Positions 32,741-45,710 of a DNA stretch of 64,000 nt are shown piece after piece (position 1 is the stretch's first letter; every line of letters begins with the position of its first letter). The stretch comes from Diphasiastrum complanatum (lineage: Eukaryota; Streptophyta; Lycopodiopsida; Lycopodiales; Lycopodiaceae): positions 31,013,777-31,077,776 of the forward strand of contig CM055093.1 in assembly GCA_029204225.1 (NCBI GenBank), given 5' to 3'. The translations under genes were made by a program, and so were the position numbers. The notes beneath the pieces were generated by a model. That model saw nothing but the letters and a program-made list of their open reading frames with translations, searched no databases and was not told the DNA's origin.

Positions 32741-35700
32741 ATATTAACATTCTACCAAGCCCCTTTCGAATCACTGATGTCCCATACCATCAGCTTTTCC
32801 TCCAAGAATCCTCTGCATCTAGATCTATTTCCAGAAAGTCAAAAAGACTATTTGGCTATCCTATACCCAGAATATAGGATCAAATTCACAACCAATTCTA
32901 GGAAATACTTCTAAGCATTGAAATCCCTCATGCCCCTTAAGCGATACCCAAAGAATACCACTCCACATTGAGTTGAAATTCTGTTAGGATCTAGTGCAGT
33001 ATGCAGATCACATCACGCAATCACCGTAGCCACTCCTCACAAGCTCTCAAAGATGGCACAACAAAAGTTATTAGATTACAAAGAAACACAATGCTCATAC
33101 AGAGAGTCTACCATACTCTAGACCAACTGACTCATCCCCAATCTGACTTGAGCACAAGTGAACCATATGAGCGACATGGCTCAAACTGAGGAAATCCCAC
33201 TGCCACCATGAGTCTTACATCCTCCATCTAACTAGGCTGACATCCTATTAGACACTTACAAGTACGAACCTGTAAAGCCGACACAAATGAGCAAGTGAGA
33301 CTCAACCTGAGGAAATCTTACTGCCACCATAAGATTGCACCCTCACCAGATAGACAGCAAGTAGACAATGACAAGTCAATGAGCATAAAATGACTACTTT
33401 GTTTTACAGTAGCAAATGCACAACCACATACGACTCCGACTCAGATCTAGATTCTCGTGACAAGGTAACATGCAAGCCCACACACACTCATGCAAACCAA
33501 CACGAATGATAAAGCATCAAATACATGACCAAGACCTGCCCAAACTATGGTATCCTGTCGTACCAACACCTATGCCACCTGTAGATTTGCTGCTACACCA
33601 TTGGTCTCCAAATCAGGTCTCCAACTATGGCTTGCACATGTACCAAGATGCTCTCACGTCCAAGATGAATGAATGTACACAAACCTCACCATAGGCTATA
33701 CCTGAGTAGCTCGCCCACCTCCCAGAGATACTGATGATGATCTGTCTGTCTTACATCCCATGTAGGTTCGACTTTCCATGCTTGACGTTGCCAACTCTGA
33801 TTTGACCAGTACATAGGCCTCCCACCAAGGTGCCTATCTCCCAACAACATCCATCATAGCGTCCAAGCCAAAGCAAATGCAAACTAGATCCACTATCGTA
33901 ATGAATAACTCACCCACGATCCATAGCATATCAGGTAGGATAGCTCCAAAACCCTGTACCCTGTACCATCTTATCACCAAGTATTCATTGCCCACTGATA
34001 GCTCCCCAAGAATCTGTCCACCTGTAGTGCAACTAGACTCCAACTGGATCTAACCAAAAACTGCATCTTGCTTACGAAATAATGATGGATGGAAACAACA
34101 TGTGATGCCAACCTGGAGACTACTGTGCATATAACCATGCAGCTCACCTGATTACTCGCCAAAGTATCAGCTGTCACTGCTGGCTCACAACCATGGGCAT
34201 GTTGGATTCACATCACCCCATAATGCTCTCCATGCCCTTAGGATATGTACCACCTACAGGTACACTCCATGCCACCTACTTCCAAGTAGGCATGACCCAT
34301 CCCTAGGTCATCACATGATGCCCCAGCTGAAAAACACATCGTCCTTACAATGACATATCATACCTGAGCAACTGTAGCATCTCCCTGAGTGCCACCCCAA
34401 TGGACTTGTCATCCACATACTATGCTCACTTGATGTCTCTGATCCTGGTCATCATCCTGCTAGACAAGCCGAACTCCAAAGCATCACCTGCTCCACCTGG
34501 CTCCTAGCATCTGCTTGCTCTCCCTGGCTATGTGCCACCACAAGCATATCCCTGAGTCGCCGCTCACGGGATCCCGAGGCCACTATCTCCCTGATGGTAC
34601 TGAGGTATATGGCTCTGAGTGACTCCCTTTAGGCTTATCCCTGATCTCACCACTTGAGAATCTGCACTATGGAAATTCCAACACCTATGCCAAGCCTAGA
34701 CTCCTGCAAATACAGCCAACTGCATGAAAGCTATAGATAGCTTATCCACGCTCGTGATGGTAGATGCCTCCCCATCGATGCCAATGTCCATAACTGGCTC
34801 CCTGCTGTAATGCCATCCTGTACTCCCAAATGAGCACACCTTGAAGTCCTCGCCATCAGTGTCCCCTGCAGTAGATCACCAGCAAAACACCCATCATGGT
34901 GTTTGCCCTCCGATCACACCCCGTGCGATCTCCATCAGCTCTCCAACCTAGAGCTGGCTTCCAAAGCTTCACGCTTTGCCCATTTGCGTTTGCAGCTTCC
35001 TGATTCCATCATGAATCCCACCTATAAGTCCTGTCCATGCTAATGACTCAAGTCCAATATGAAATAGTTGCCCCCTGATGATCATCCCATGTCATCCTGC
35101 AGTGCTATCCCTACCAGGTATTCCAATGCCATCCCTGATCACAAATATCTGAGCATCCACCCTGTAGTGCCCACCTATATTCCCCCAAACTAGCTCAAAG
35201 CTGCTCTTGTGAATGGTTCCAAACCACTCCCTGAGAATACACTGAGATGTGAACTCCAAAGCCAGCATCAAGTCCCTCACATGACTATGCATGCCAATAT
35301 TCCTCCCAGTGAACTTGTGAGATCTTCCATGGCCCAAATTAAACGATCTACACCCTGTCATCGCTGGAATCGGCAACCCTGATGCAATACTGATATGGCA
35401 AATTGACTTGACTTATCCAAACTGGCAGTTGAAGTATATCTCCTCGATGACAAACGTGATACACTGCTCCACAGCTACAATGACTTGATCAAAATTGACT
35501 TACCAACTGCAAAACCACAAAATCATCACACTCAACACTCGTCAAGAGCATCCAAAGTGTGATTATTGACCCGTTCTTCATTCTCTGCGTGTCTCACATG
35601 CAGCTCGTCCAATGCAAGTCCGCTATCTTGCCCAATGGCTTTCAGCTGGCACCACCTCGCACTTCCATCACCCGTGACCGCCAGAATGTGTGTACCTCCA

Positions 35701-36109
35701 AGCTAGCCCATATTTCCCTCCGAACGAGAAATTTCCAAGCTACAGATGCGTGTGTCAATGCAGCTATCACCTGGCTCGACGATGCCACTGTCGATCATGC
35801 CTGTGAGAGCATTCTCCCAAAATGCCACTTAACATTGGTTGGTTCTAACTCCAACGTTGAACCTGATCACAAGAATTTTTCACCTGTAATTGGCATACCA
35901 TGCCTACCTCTCACCTGTGATTGCTTGCTCTCTCAAAATTGTCGCCAATGACGAGTAGTCACATCGCCAAACTGCACTTCCATCGCCAATACTAGCTTTC
36001 TCCACACAATTCCACTACCATTCGCTCCCATACTACATTTACCACCTCCAAACCCCCTGTTACCCTATCAGGAGTAAGTAATAATGATTTTGAAGCGATA
36101 ATGCCTCAT
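32741..36109. other. CG-poor region without recognised gene
   Basis: About 3.4 kb rich in CA/TG and CCACC phrases, with no conserved protein motif in any frame. A two-copy direct repeat with GAGGAAATC and CTGCCACCAT occurs near 33,188 and 33,307. It looks like a long-decayed repeat whose CGs were lost, but no family is identifiable. Confidence 0.4.
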
Positions 36110-36650
36110 TGTACCGCCCTGTAGCAGGTTTCACCATCTAAAAATTGCCCCAAATTTGGGCCTACGGTACCCAAATAGAGAATGTAGCCCATCACTAGGT
36201 CCCCCGCACTCCGCTCGATAGAATGGTGATGAAAACTCCCCGAAATGCATTTCTCCCTACTCTATGACGTCGATTTGTCCGCTGGCTCTGAGCAGCCAGT
36301 TTCAGGGGTCATTTTGGCCCAAGGATGGCCAAAAAAGGTGCCCTCTAGCTACAGTTAGCCCCTTTGCCATTTGCCCTTCAAAATGAACTGTATTTTCATT
36401 CTGAAAAATTTTAATATAGAAAGAGCATTTTCTGCCCTTCGAGTCCCTTCTTGCATTTATGGTTGAAGATTTTTAATGAAGAAATGATTATTTATTTCTT
36501 TCAATTCCCAAGGGCCCACTTCAACCTTCATCCAACGGATTTTCTCAATCCAGCCTCTTGCAGCTCATGAGAAATCATTGACATTGAGCCCATAAATCTG
36601 GAGCCTACACATGCATAATTGAAAGATGCCAATATTGCTCTATACTATCC
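36110..36650. repeat. Dispersed repeat, related to 49.0-49.5 kb
   Basis: It shares with 49,240-49,480 the phrases GAAAATTTTTAATGAA-like, TTTCAATTC followed by a GGGCCCA- or GACCC-like run, and ATCCA(A/G)(C/T)GG towards CTCATGAGAA. The relation is weak and diverged. Confidence 0.35.
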
Positions 36651-37194
36651 ATATCAGATATTGAAAGTTAATAGTTAGATCTAGAGGCTAATATCCATTC
36701 TTGCTCATGCCTGTAAAAGAACGATCTACCGAAGAGATTTACCCAATAGTCAAAGCCAATGGTCTGACAATACAACACTAGTTAAATTATAGTTGGCTCA
36801 TCAACTACCTTGGGAGCCAGCTTTTGAGTTGCGGACCATGGAAGATATGCATTGCCGATATCTCCTCTCACAAATTTGAAATTTATGCAACCCTTAGAAG
36901 GGTACAAATTTTTCAGATTGGAACAATAATCCAGCTTATCCAAAACCTCAATCTTATACTTGGATTAAACAAAATAGTTCTTGCCTTTCGAGCAACATCC
37001 AAATACTAAAAACAAAAGATTGCTCAAGTGAAGTGAGTTTCTCATAAACCGATTGATAAACTCTGGATGAAACCGAAACCTCTCATAGTACATGCATAGA
37101 AGCCATCCATCTGTTCAATTCTCACAATCGATAGAGAATATATAGAGAACATGAGATATAGCTATGGCAGAGCACGGCAGGAGCCTCGTAGCTT

Positions 37195-37197
<3 letters not shown>

Positions 37198-37241
<44 letters not shown>
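37198..37241. repeat. (AG)n microsatellite
   Basis: About 22 AG units. They are preceded by a phrase (AACCTCTCATAGTACATGCAT) that recurs before the AG run at 38.2 kb. Confidence 0.95.
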
Positions 37242-37244
<3 letters not shown>

Positions 37245-38202
37245 GAAGGCTAAGGTATTACGAAGGCTAATAACGAAAGCTATTTTTTTATTTGTCCCAA
37301 CAATCAAACATTTTCTTGATTCCATCTATATTCGTAGTAGATCCGGAGCTGGATTGTTGTTGCCTTCCCTGCTAGAGCGAAATGAGCACCCAACTCCAAT
37401 TTTGTTATTTTGTAGATGGGTTTGTGGCTGCTGCTACGACGGAGAGAAGTGTTGGTGCAGATCAAGCAGCTGCCTACCATCGGTATATATTAGTCTGAGA
37501 GGAGTTGGCTTTTATTAGCAAAAATTGCAAGGTTTGTTACACAAACTCTTCTAATTTGATTAGCCTATATCATGCTCGTGTTTTAGTTTCATCGTCTCCT
37601 TGTTTATCTATCGTGTCTTCATTCGAAAAAACATTTAATTTTGCAAAGTGTATTCTGTTCTCTGTAAACTCTAAAGCAGACTAAGGTCCCATTCATCTTA
37701 TATCAAGAAAAAGTATATGATGATTTCGATATAGAAAAAAACAGCATAGTGTACAAGGTGGGGAATAGAATGTAGCTAACGCACGACATAGGAGCAAGAC
37801 GATAGGAGCCGTTAGTGGAAACAAAAACTACGGCAAAGGCATCTTCATGTGCCCATAAAAGATGGGTGCTAGGTCCATAAACCAGCTAACTAACCCTCAT
37901 TAACAAAATCTGACTCCAAAAAGGCTCCGTCCTACAAAACCCTCTGGTGCTTGATCTGCCATTTGTTAGATAGCCTCTGGAACACCGACCGCTGGGGTGA
38001 TGAAGCCCTCCTTTTTCTCAGCATCAACTGCTACTGATGTTGTTTCTAGATCATGCTCAACTGGCAGATCATGCTCAACCGAGTGCTACTCTCATGTATC
38101 TATAGACTACTCTCATGTGATGAAGCCTTGAAACCTCTCACGATACATGCATACAAATGATGCATATATAGAACGCGCGAGGTTGAGATATGATGAACGC
38201 AC

Positions 38203-38205
<3 letters not shown>

Positions 38206-38233
<28 letters not shown>
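38206..38233. repeat. (GA)n microsatellite
   Basis: About 14 GA units. Two related runs follow at 38,412-38,432 and 38,490-38,523. All sit in a 1.4-kb stretch of repeated modules with ACCGATGCAT and GATCCTCAC phrases. Confidence 0.95.
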
Positions 38234-38411
38234 TGTACCTTATAGAATAGATGAAGCCTCGAACCTCTCCTATTTGCCAGATCCTCACCAACTTATAACC
38301 GATGCATTTACTTGATTCTCATTAGCATATAACCGATGCATCTGCCCGATCCTCACTATCAACACAAAACGCTTGAGCGCTGGAGTGAGCGTGTGACAAA
38401 GATATTGCGGA

Positions 38412-38490
38412 GGTGCAGAGAGAGAGAGAGAGACCGATCGTAGACGCGTAGACGGGTGTGCAACATTCGAACAGACACACCCAATGGAAA

Positions 38491-38523
<33 letters not shown>
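38412..38523. repeat. Paired (GA)n runs
   Basis: Two GA tracts about 60 bp apart. The Ser/Leu-repeat frames predicted across them are microsatellite artefacts. Confidence 0.9.
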
Positions 38524-38526
<3 letters not shown>

Positions 38527-39650
38527 CAAAACTGAGGTCATTCAGGTTGCTGAGATAGTAATGATGCAAATGCCATGTCTTGGTAACCTAGGCTTCCTGG
38601 TGACTATATGCTATTTTTACTCAGTCTGTATGTGACTGTATACACATTGGTCACTTCATATGCACGTTGTTCACAGCTCCTGTGAATTGAAATCTGGGTC
38701 TTGCGAACTAAAGTTTGGTTTTTTGAAATGCAATGGACAGAAAATCCTATAGGTGTGTGAACTGAGTTAGAGGGATCTTTTTTAGTGCATTTAGTGTCAT
38801 CACTGATCAGTCTGCAAGTGCCTTGCAATCTCCCATTAGCAACGGGGGTAGTGCATATATGAAAGTGGCATTTCCCGGCCCATAGAAAACGATTAATTCG
38901 AAGCAGTTTCATCTTTTTGCTTTTATCTTTTGCTTATTTTGTTTCATGCTCTGTCATAGGACGCTTTTTCGAGTTTTTTAAAGGTGTTTTTGTTTGCTGG
39001 GTATAACTATGTTGGTGAAAGCTCTTTCTGATGTGATTTGATTTCATGTGTGTATGTAGCATAGAATTTGGTGGGTTAAATTTGCTCTGTCGCTCCGGCA
39101 TCAGCTTCAGGATGAACATCAGTGTCATCGCCTGCTTTTTCATTGCTTCAAGATTTGCGTGGATAGTGGCACAAGAGCTATACTTGAAAAGGAGAACTTG
39201 TAACAGTTACATAAGGAACTGTCAGGTCTACTTTATGGGAGGGTGTAGACAAAGGCTATATGTGGTTGTAACTTTTAGCTTGTGCTGTAGATTTTCATTC
39301 AATTTATCTGGTCCAGAGTGATTGTCTTACTTTAAATTGCTTTGCAAAAATAACATTCTTTTGTCTGGAGAGTATGGAGTCTGGACTAGTCCTTGAGCAT
39401 CAGAAAACCGTGGGGCAAATTGCATTTCAGCTCATCTTGAAGTTCTAAATCTACTAGTTTGCTGTGATCGTTGGCTCCGATATACAGGATATTGCTGCTA
39501 TTTACAAATGGTTTACGGAGAAGTGCAATTAGGCAATTTTTGTTTTCTTGATAAACGTTTGAACTGTTCAGACTCAAGGTCAACATTGCTCTCTCAATCA
39601 GCTACAAATTCATCCTAGCCTTCATCGCAGGTGCAGGCCCTAGTTTACAT
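38524..39650. other. Spacer without recognised gene
   Basis: Two modest open frames (minus 38604-38912, plus 39046-39321) have mixed composition but no recognisable domain. They are not called as genes. Confidence 0.35.
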
Positions 39651-39770
39651 TATTCCTTGTTGAATCAAAGTTCAGGATAAGAAACTTTCTCTTTGTACAG
39701 GAATAAGATCTGCGAGTTACCTTATTCCTTGTTGAATCAAAGTTCAGGATAAGGAACTTTCTCTTTGTAC
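39651..39770. repeat. 72-bp-spaced tandem repeat
   Basis: The 48-bp segment starting TATTCCTTGTTGAATC occurs at 39651-39698 and 39723-39770 with one or two differences. Confidence 0.93.
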
Positions 39771-40113
39771 GCGTTAAGCTGCTTAAGGTATTTGGAGCAA
39801 TAATACCGGGACCTGTAGATTTATGCTAAACCTGAATGCAGTGCAAAGACAAAATCCCAAATTTTTCTTCGTTATTGGATACAGTCGCACTGCGACTACC
39901 TTACACAATCTTCAAACGAAGAGATCAACAACAAAATTCTGTAGTTGTTATTGAGCACCATAGTTGTGACTGGTCGTGAATAGAACGTTCAGCTAGCCCT
40001 CTTCGAGCAATATCTTTCTGCTTATCGGGTTTCCTACCAAGCGATGCAGATCGAAGTCGACGTAAGGCTCTTCAAGCAGATTGTCCCTATCGTCTTCCTA
40101 AGCGATAGCTATA

Positions 40114-40310
40114 TGCCTCTAGTTATACTCATTTTCGCGATATCTATATCTCACGTGTTCACGCGTTATGTATCGATGGTGGATTGGGTGATATCTATAT
40201 CTCATGTGCTCACGTGTTCTATATCAATATCTCACTTGCTCACACATTCTGTATCGATGATCGATGATCGGGCAGATGCATACAAGCGCATCGCTTGTAT
40301 GCATGTACTG
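40114..40310. repeat. Short direct repeats and a hairpin
   Basis: The phrase ATATCTCACGTGTTCACG and close variants occur three times (about 40,140, 40,196 and 40,230), followed by an inverted repeat GCATACAAGCG / CGCTTGTATGC (about 40,277-40,302). A 130-codon plus frame (40044-40436) crosses them and reads ISISHVLT repeats. It has no known family and is probably not a gene. Confidence 0.65.
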
Positions 40311-41745
40311 CGAGAGGTTTATATCTCCTCTAAATGTATGCATCTATCTCTTCTCATTTGCGCCCGCGCTCTCTCTTTTCCTTTCTTCAGATTTGTGTTC
40401 GTCTCCTTCAAAGGTTTGCTCCTTGTTCTAAGATAGAATTGGCACCAACAACCATAAAACAACGACAAGGATGAGGAAGCGTATTCGTTCATTTTCTTGT
40501 AAATAGTTCCACATGATCTAGTTAACGCTTCATTCTCATAGATGAATCAGATTTTTTGCTTGAGCTTTTCATGCTGTCAGACTTGCCATTCAGTAACACG
40601 CGCGGTGCTTAATTCTTGTTATTATTATTGTTCTAGCAATTGCTGCAGACAACGGTTGTTTTTTATCTATCAAAAAAATAGGTATATTCATGAATCTCAT
40701 GTTTATTATTTAGCTATTTTTACATAAAAAAGCACCACCAATGAATCAGTGTCTTTTTGTCTTGCATGTCCTCATTGTGGGGCTGAGTCGAACTCCAAGA
40801 CTCGAGGAAAGGACAAGGGCCCATCCACACAAATGAGCACAATTTCAGGTGGGTGGTACAGCGAATGACCCGAACCACTCAGATGACATAAGTCATCTGA
40901 TTTCAAAGATTTCGAAATTCCGATGCAGGCTTTCCATTTATTAATTATCATCCTTCGCATTCACCTCCTTGCAAATCACTCACACTAGCATGCACTTCAA
41001 ATAGCAAACTGGTCGCAATATCTTCTATATTGCAACATAGGATGACAGCAAACTGGTCGCTACTGTGTGCGGCATCCAGGTCTTTGCAAAATGTTGACAA
41101 GTGTCGTTTTCTTATATTTGTAGACTTTGAGAGTAAGTCAGTGGAGATGAAGCTGCTCGTTTAGCATAAGAATACCTTTAGGACTCATTTATATTGAAAC
41201 TTTATATTGATCAGTGTGTGTGGCCGATGAGGACAAAACGAAACTCTCGTGTATAACTAACTAATAACTAATTTATGAAACAGAAGAAGAGAATGCGAAA
41301 GAAGAAGGTGTCCTAATCTTCAACTCCGAGTTGCTACTTTTGAATCTACAGATCACAACGGCAAAAAAGCCGCAACGAACAATAGACTCTCCATCCGCAA
41401 CGAACAGTAGACTCTCCATGCCTGCCACAACTCCAAAAGCAAGCAAGCAAATTCACAGATTGCAGTCTAATCATACATCTCCTACTTTCTCTTGTGCTCG
41501 CTCTCGCAATCCGTCTTGCACACACAGAAAACAGAAAGAACGAATAAAGAGAGACCAAGCGCGAGCGATTTCTTTCCCTTTGAAAAATGATTGAGAGAAA
41601 AAGAGAGAGCGTATTATGGAATGAGGCGGGAATAGGCCATTCTCCTCCGTAACGATTTTCAAAAAATTTTAGGCGAGGCCCCGAGGTTAAAAGTTTTTGG
41701 AAATTTGAACCGGGCAAAATGGCCTCTGCCCGACCCCTTCCATTG

Positions 41746-41963
41746 CGTAATGGATTTTTGGACCCTTTTTAAACCAATCCTTAGCTGCCACGTGGCAGGT
41801 GCAAGCAAAATCAGCACTAGAAAAATTTGAGACCAATCCAATGCTGCCACGTGGCAGATGGCAGGCATAATCTCCACTAATTTTTTTTTTTAAAAAATAG
41901 GTGACTATTCTGCTTTTTAATCTGTTCAGAAATGGCCTAAATAGTCACCAAAAATCCATTACG
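41746..41963. mobile_element. Small inverted-repeat element with G-box palindromes
   Basis: A perfect 16-bp inverted repeat, CGTAATGGATTTTTGG (41746-41761) and its complement (41948-41963), brackets 218 bp. Inside, the 14-bp palindrome CTGCCACGTGGCAG occurs twice (41785-41798 and 41844-41857) in a 59-bp tandem arrangement. This looks like a MITE; no target duplication is evident. CACGTG is the core of plant G-boxes. Confidence 0.65.
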
Positions 41964-42539
41964 AGAGCGGAGCGCGAGCGCAGGCACAAGAGCCATATAC
42001 ACCAAACGGTCACGTCTCAACTCAAACGGTCACGTCCCAAACGGTCGCAACCCAAACAGATATGCCACGTCGTTATTAAAAAAATCAATGACGTGGATTT
42101 TTGGTTTTTTTAAAAATAAATGATGATGTGGAATTTTCTCCTTTCAAAGAATTTTAAAATGGTATTAGTTGGCCTTATAAACATTACGGATTTTTGGAAT
42201 AATAGGCATTCTTGAATTAACCAAGACAAGGTACAAAATGATAAGATCATATCAAAAGACAATATAGCATTCCAATCAGATTAAGCTTAGCTGTGGCTGT
42301 GTATAGCAAAAAGTAACATTCAAAACTTGATACATTAACGCACACTATATAAATTGTACTCCCCTATGCATGATAATATTCTACTCACTCACACATCGTT
42401 CATTCATTGTTCATCAATCTTTGTAGCATGCTTGTATTTATAACCATATTTTAACTCCTGTAGTTTAATCATTGAGCATAGTTTATATGCGTACAATTAT
42501 AACTAGAAATAAATCATTGAAAGAGAGGAGTATGTTCTA

Positions 42540-42870
42540 TTACCGTTTTCATGCTTGTTTGATTAAAGTGTAGAAGATCATAACATATGACCTCCTTACA
42601 GAGAGACCCATCACATAGAAGCTCATAGTAGCATTCATTATGGCTCCCTTATAGAAAGACCTGCCATGTAAAGTTCACAACCACGTTTATTATGACCCGT
42701 AATGTAAGATTGTTCTTTATGACTACCTACAATTGAGCTCCTTTCAAGTAAGAACTTTGTCAAATCGTTATTTATGCCTACTATGATTGATGCAAAAATG
42801 CTCTTTATGACTGCTTATGGTTGAGCTCCTTCATGTAAGTTCCTCATAGCTTGATTCTATATGACTTATA
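42540..42870. repeat. Degenerate tandem modules
   Basis: Phrases such as CTTTATGACT, TTATGGTTGAGCTCCTT and ATGTAAG recur five or more times at about 60-70 bp spacing. Confidence 0.6.
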
Positions 42871-43689
42871 ATGATTGACTCTATATCGTTATCACATGTA
42901 TTTTTTGTAGGTTCGTAGAGCATTTATTTGTGTGTAAAAAATATTGAGAAAAACTATAGGGTTGTCTGTCTAAAACTTTATTGTATTTCTACATTAAGAC
43001 TTATAGGTCCACTTTACAAATGAGATTTTTCAAGGAGTGAATCTCCAACAACTTGGTAGTACCCTAACCCATAAGCAAGTGAGTAGGATGATTGTCTAAC
43101 ATGTGTCACTCACACATAGACCGAGTCTCAGTGAGCATATGACACATTTCATGTTGATTGGTCAATTGTCCTACTTTTTAGAATATTAGTCTAGCCAGTC
43201 CTAATAAGTGCACCAATGCCCCATGCTAAAGCTAAATGTGACTCTCTGAGGTCCAAACCCAGCTAATTATAATTTAATTACATCATATTTACAGTGGTCA
43301 CCACAAGTTGATGACTTTACCCATTTGAACAATTTCAACTAATTATAAATGCACATTTGTCTATAAGAGCTATAAAATTGAGACATGGAGTAAAGGCTCC
43401 AACCAACACCGTGGTGTTGATTACAATTGGAAAATCAACTTGCTCCATCATGTATAATTGTCATGTATATGAAATGTTATTTTTCCTCAATATTTGTATC
43501 CATGCCAAGTGGTTTGATATAAAGATTAAAACTGTTAACTTGATTGACATATATGCCACAAAAAATATATATTCCTACATGAATAAGCCAGGATCATGCT
43601 TTCTAGTCTGCATACTAAATGAGCACACTAACAACAATTCATGTGCAAAGTGCTATAGTACATTGTGGCTACTTCAATGAATTAGATAT
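42871..43689. other. AT-rich spacer
   Basis: A 107-codon plus frame (43357-43680) has no recognisable motif. Nothing else is seen. Confidence 0.35.
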
Positions 43690-44153
43690 GTGTATTTCTA
43701 TTACGTCCATGTCCAGTATGTGGGATTCCAGGCATATATGGTTATTGGTTATGCCTTGTCATTACGGGATTGGACTGTAAAGTAATTAATAATCATATGA
43801 GGGCCCAGACCTATAATTGGACATAGGAGCACTTGATTGGTGTCTGACTGCTATAATGCAAGAATAGAAGGTTAATTGCTAATATAGGCTGCATGGAAAT
43901 CCTAAGGGGAATATTCTCTCTTTGGAGAGAGAATACTTACCATGGAAACCCGCCGATCTCCCTATTGGAAATTCAGTTTTCTTGAGCCAGGATTCCTCTT
44001 CTCTCTTGCATTCATTCACCATGGGTTGGGGGCTAGGTCCAGGAGGGATCTAGGATTGGATGGGTGGTTTTGCTCCACAGGTGTCCTTTTGGTTCTTTTG
44101 CAACAGAATCTAGTTAGGTCTTCATAAGGCGATTCTTACAGTGGTATCAGAGC
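43690..44153 (+). repeat. Putative 5' LTR end and primer-binding site
   Basis: TGGTATCAGAGC at 44142-44153, complementary to the 3' end of plant initiator-Met tRNA, is preceded by a sequence ending CTTACA as an LTR would. The LTR start is a guess. No copia coding sequence follows before the next element at 45.27 kb. Confidence 0.5.
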
Positions 44154-45271
44154 TACGGATTTGCATCAATCGAAAGGTGGAGCTACTTCTTGTATTTTCT
44201 CAATTTTTGTGGATTTCTCCTTGCATGTTACTTCCAGGTGGTGGAATTGATCTCTAAGTAGGAGGGTTCTCTGAATTTGGTGTACTTTTAACCTAAAGAT
44301 CATAATTATGGATTTTCTCCACAGTTTTTGATGGAAATCAAAGGGATTTTTTATGGTTTTAGTGAATTTTTCATCTAGAATTGAAGTTTTTGGCTTGGAA
44401 TTGATCATAGGTAATGATGTAGTACGTTTTCCAGATTGTACTTGCTGTTAATGATTTCATCTAATGATTACGTGATGTTTGAATAGTCAAAATGATGATT
44501 AGATAGTGATTTTGGACAAAAATTGGGGTTTTTGGACTAGAAATGGGCTATAGAACCCATATTTGACTAAAATAAGAAATTGTAGTGCTTTCATGTAATA
44601 AATTTACAGAGATTTGGATCTGATTGCACTTATTTGTGGATTTATCCCACAAATTTTGGTCAAAAATGGTCAAAAATCATGGTTTTTTGATGTTTTTGGA
44701 CTAATTTTGTGGTACATCTCAAAATTCATAGCCAATATTTTGCATGCACGTTTTCAAAGGTGTAATGAAGCTTTCTTGAGGCTTTCATAGAGTTTGGCTA
44801 GGATTGGACACCATTAGGGGACTCAAAACATCAAAAAATAGTGTATTTTTGGTGATTTGTGGGCATGAATACCTACCGAGTGGGGGCTTGAACCTGTTGG
44901 TTCTCATTACAAGCTAAAAGATATGATGGATTGCGTCTGTTTTGAGCCATCGTGCATCCAATTTGGATAGGTGAGCATTAAACACCATCATGTTGAAGTT
45001 TTGCTTGTTGGAGGAGGCCAAAAATGCATTTTTTACATGATCTGAGCCTATGATTGCTTGTTGGACCTGTTAAAAGCTTCTATGCCTCTATAATAAACCT
45101 TAGTAGAGTGCTTGTAACCTCTGATTGGATGCTTATTGGGCTGGAGTTGAATTTTTTATGATACCACCTAAAAAATGTGCGCCCTCCTACCTGATTTTCT
45201 GTCATTTTCAGCTCGCATGTGTAAAGTCTAGGTGGCAAGGTGATGTGGCAAGTGCCTTGTAGACCCATCAG
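44154..45271. other. Possible retrotransposon leader, no coding
   Basis: DNA between the PBS at 44.15 kb and the next LTR, with no gag or pol similarity. It could be a non-coding leader of a deleted element. Confidence 0.35.
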
Positions 45272-45541
45272 TTAGAATTGAAGTAGAATCATTGTGCTAC
45301 TATACTGTGGGTCCTACCAATTGATAAGGATCAGTTGGCCTCGCCACGAGGCAAGTCGACAGGACACGCATCCCACCAACGGCAACCCGGGTCATGCATG
45401 GGTTGCCTGAGTGAACAACTATATGTACAGTGTAATTTTATTTTGAGAAGTATAGTTGCTATGTGAGCTTGTTGTGGAGAGTGTTTTCTATCTGTAATAC
45501 TGTGTAGCATTATCTGTGTTCCTATTCGAAGCAAATTCTAA
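45272..45541 (+). repeat. Copia 5' LTR
   Basis: 270 bp, pair of 46517-46786. The unusual termini (TTAGAATT...AATTCTAA rather than TG...CA) are themselves a short inverted repeat. Confidence 0.88.
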
Positions 45542-45543
45542 GT

Positions 45544-45555
45544 TGGTATCAAAGC
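45544..45555 (+). promoter_or_regulatory. Primer-binding site
   Basis: TGGTATCAAAGC, two bases after the 5' LTR. It is complementary to the 3' end of initiator-Met tRNA with one difference from the common version. Confidence 0.85.
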
Positions 45556-45710
45556 CGTACCGGGAGTATACACAGTACAACATCGTCGTTGAAGAGTCCT
45601 TCGGGAGAACTGTCTTCTGAGAGTTCGAGGTTTACGGCGGGTTGAAGACAGAAGGAGAAGCACTGGTGTAGAGAGTTTAGCACACAAAAGCTTGGTGAGC
45701 CTGAGACTGT

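Noticed and set aside
40044-40436. 130-codon ORF as a host gene
   Set aside because: Made largely of short DNA repeats (ISISHVLT units) and lacks any domain or splice context.
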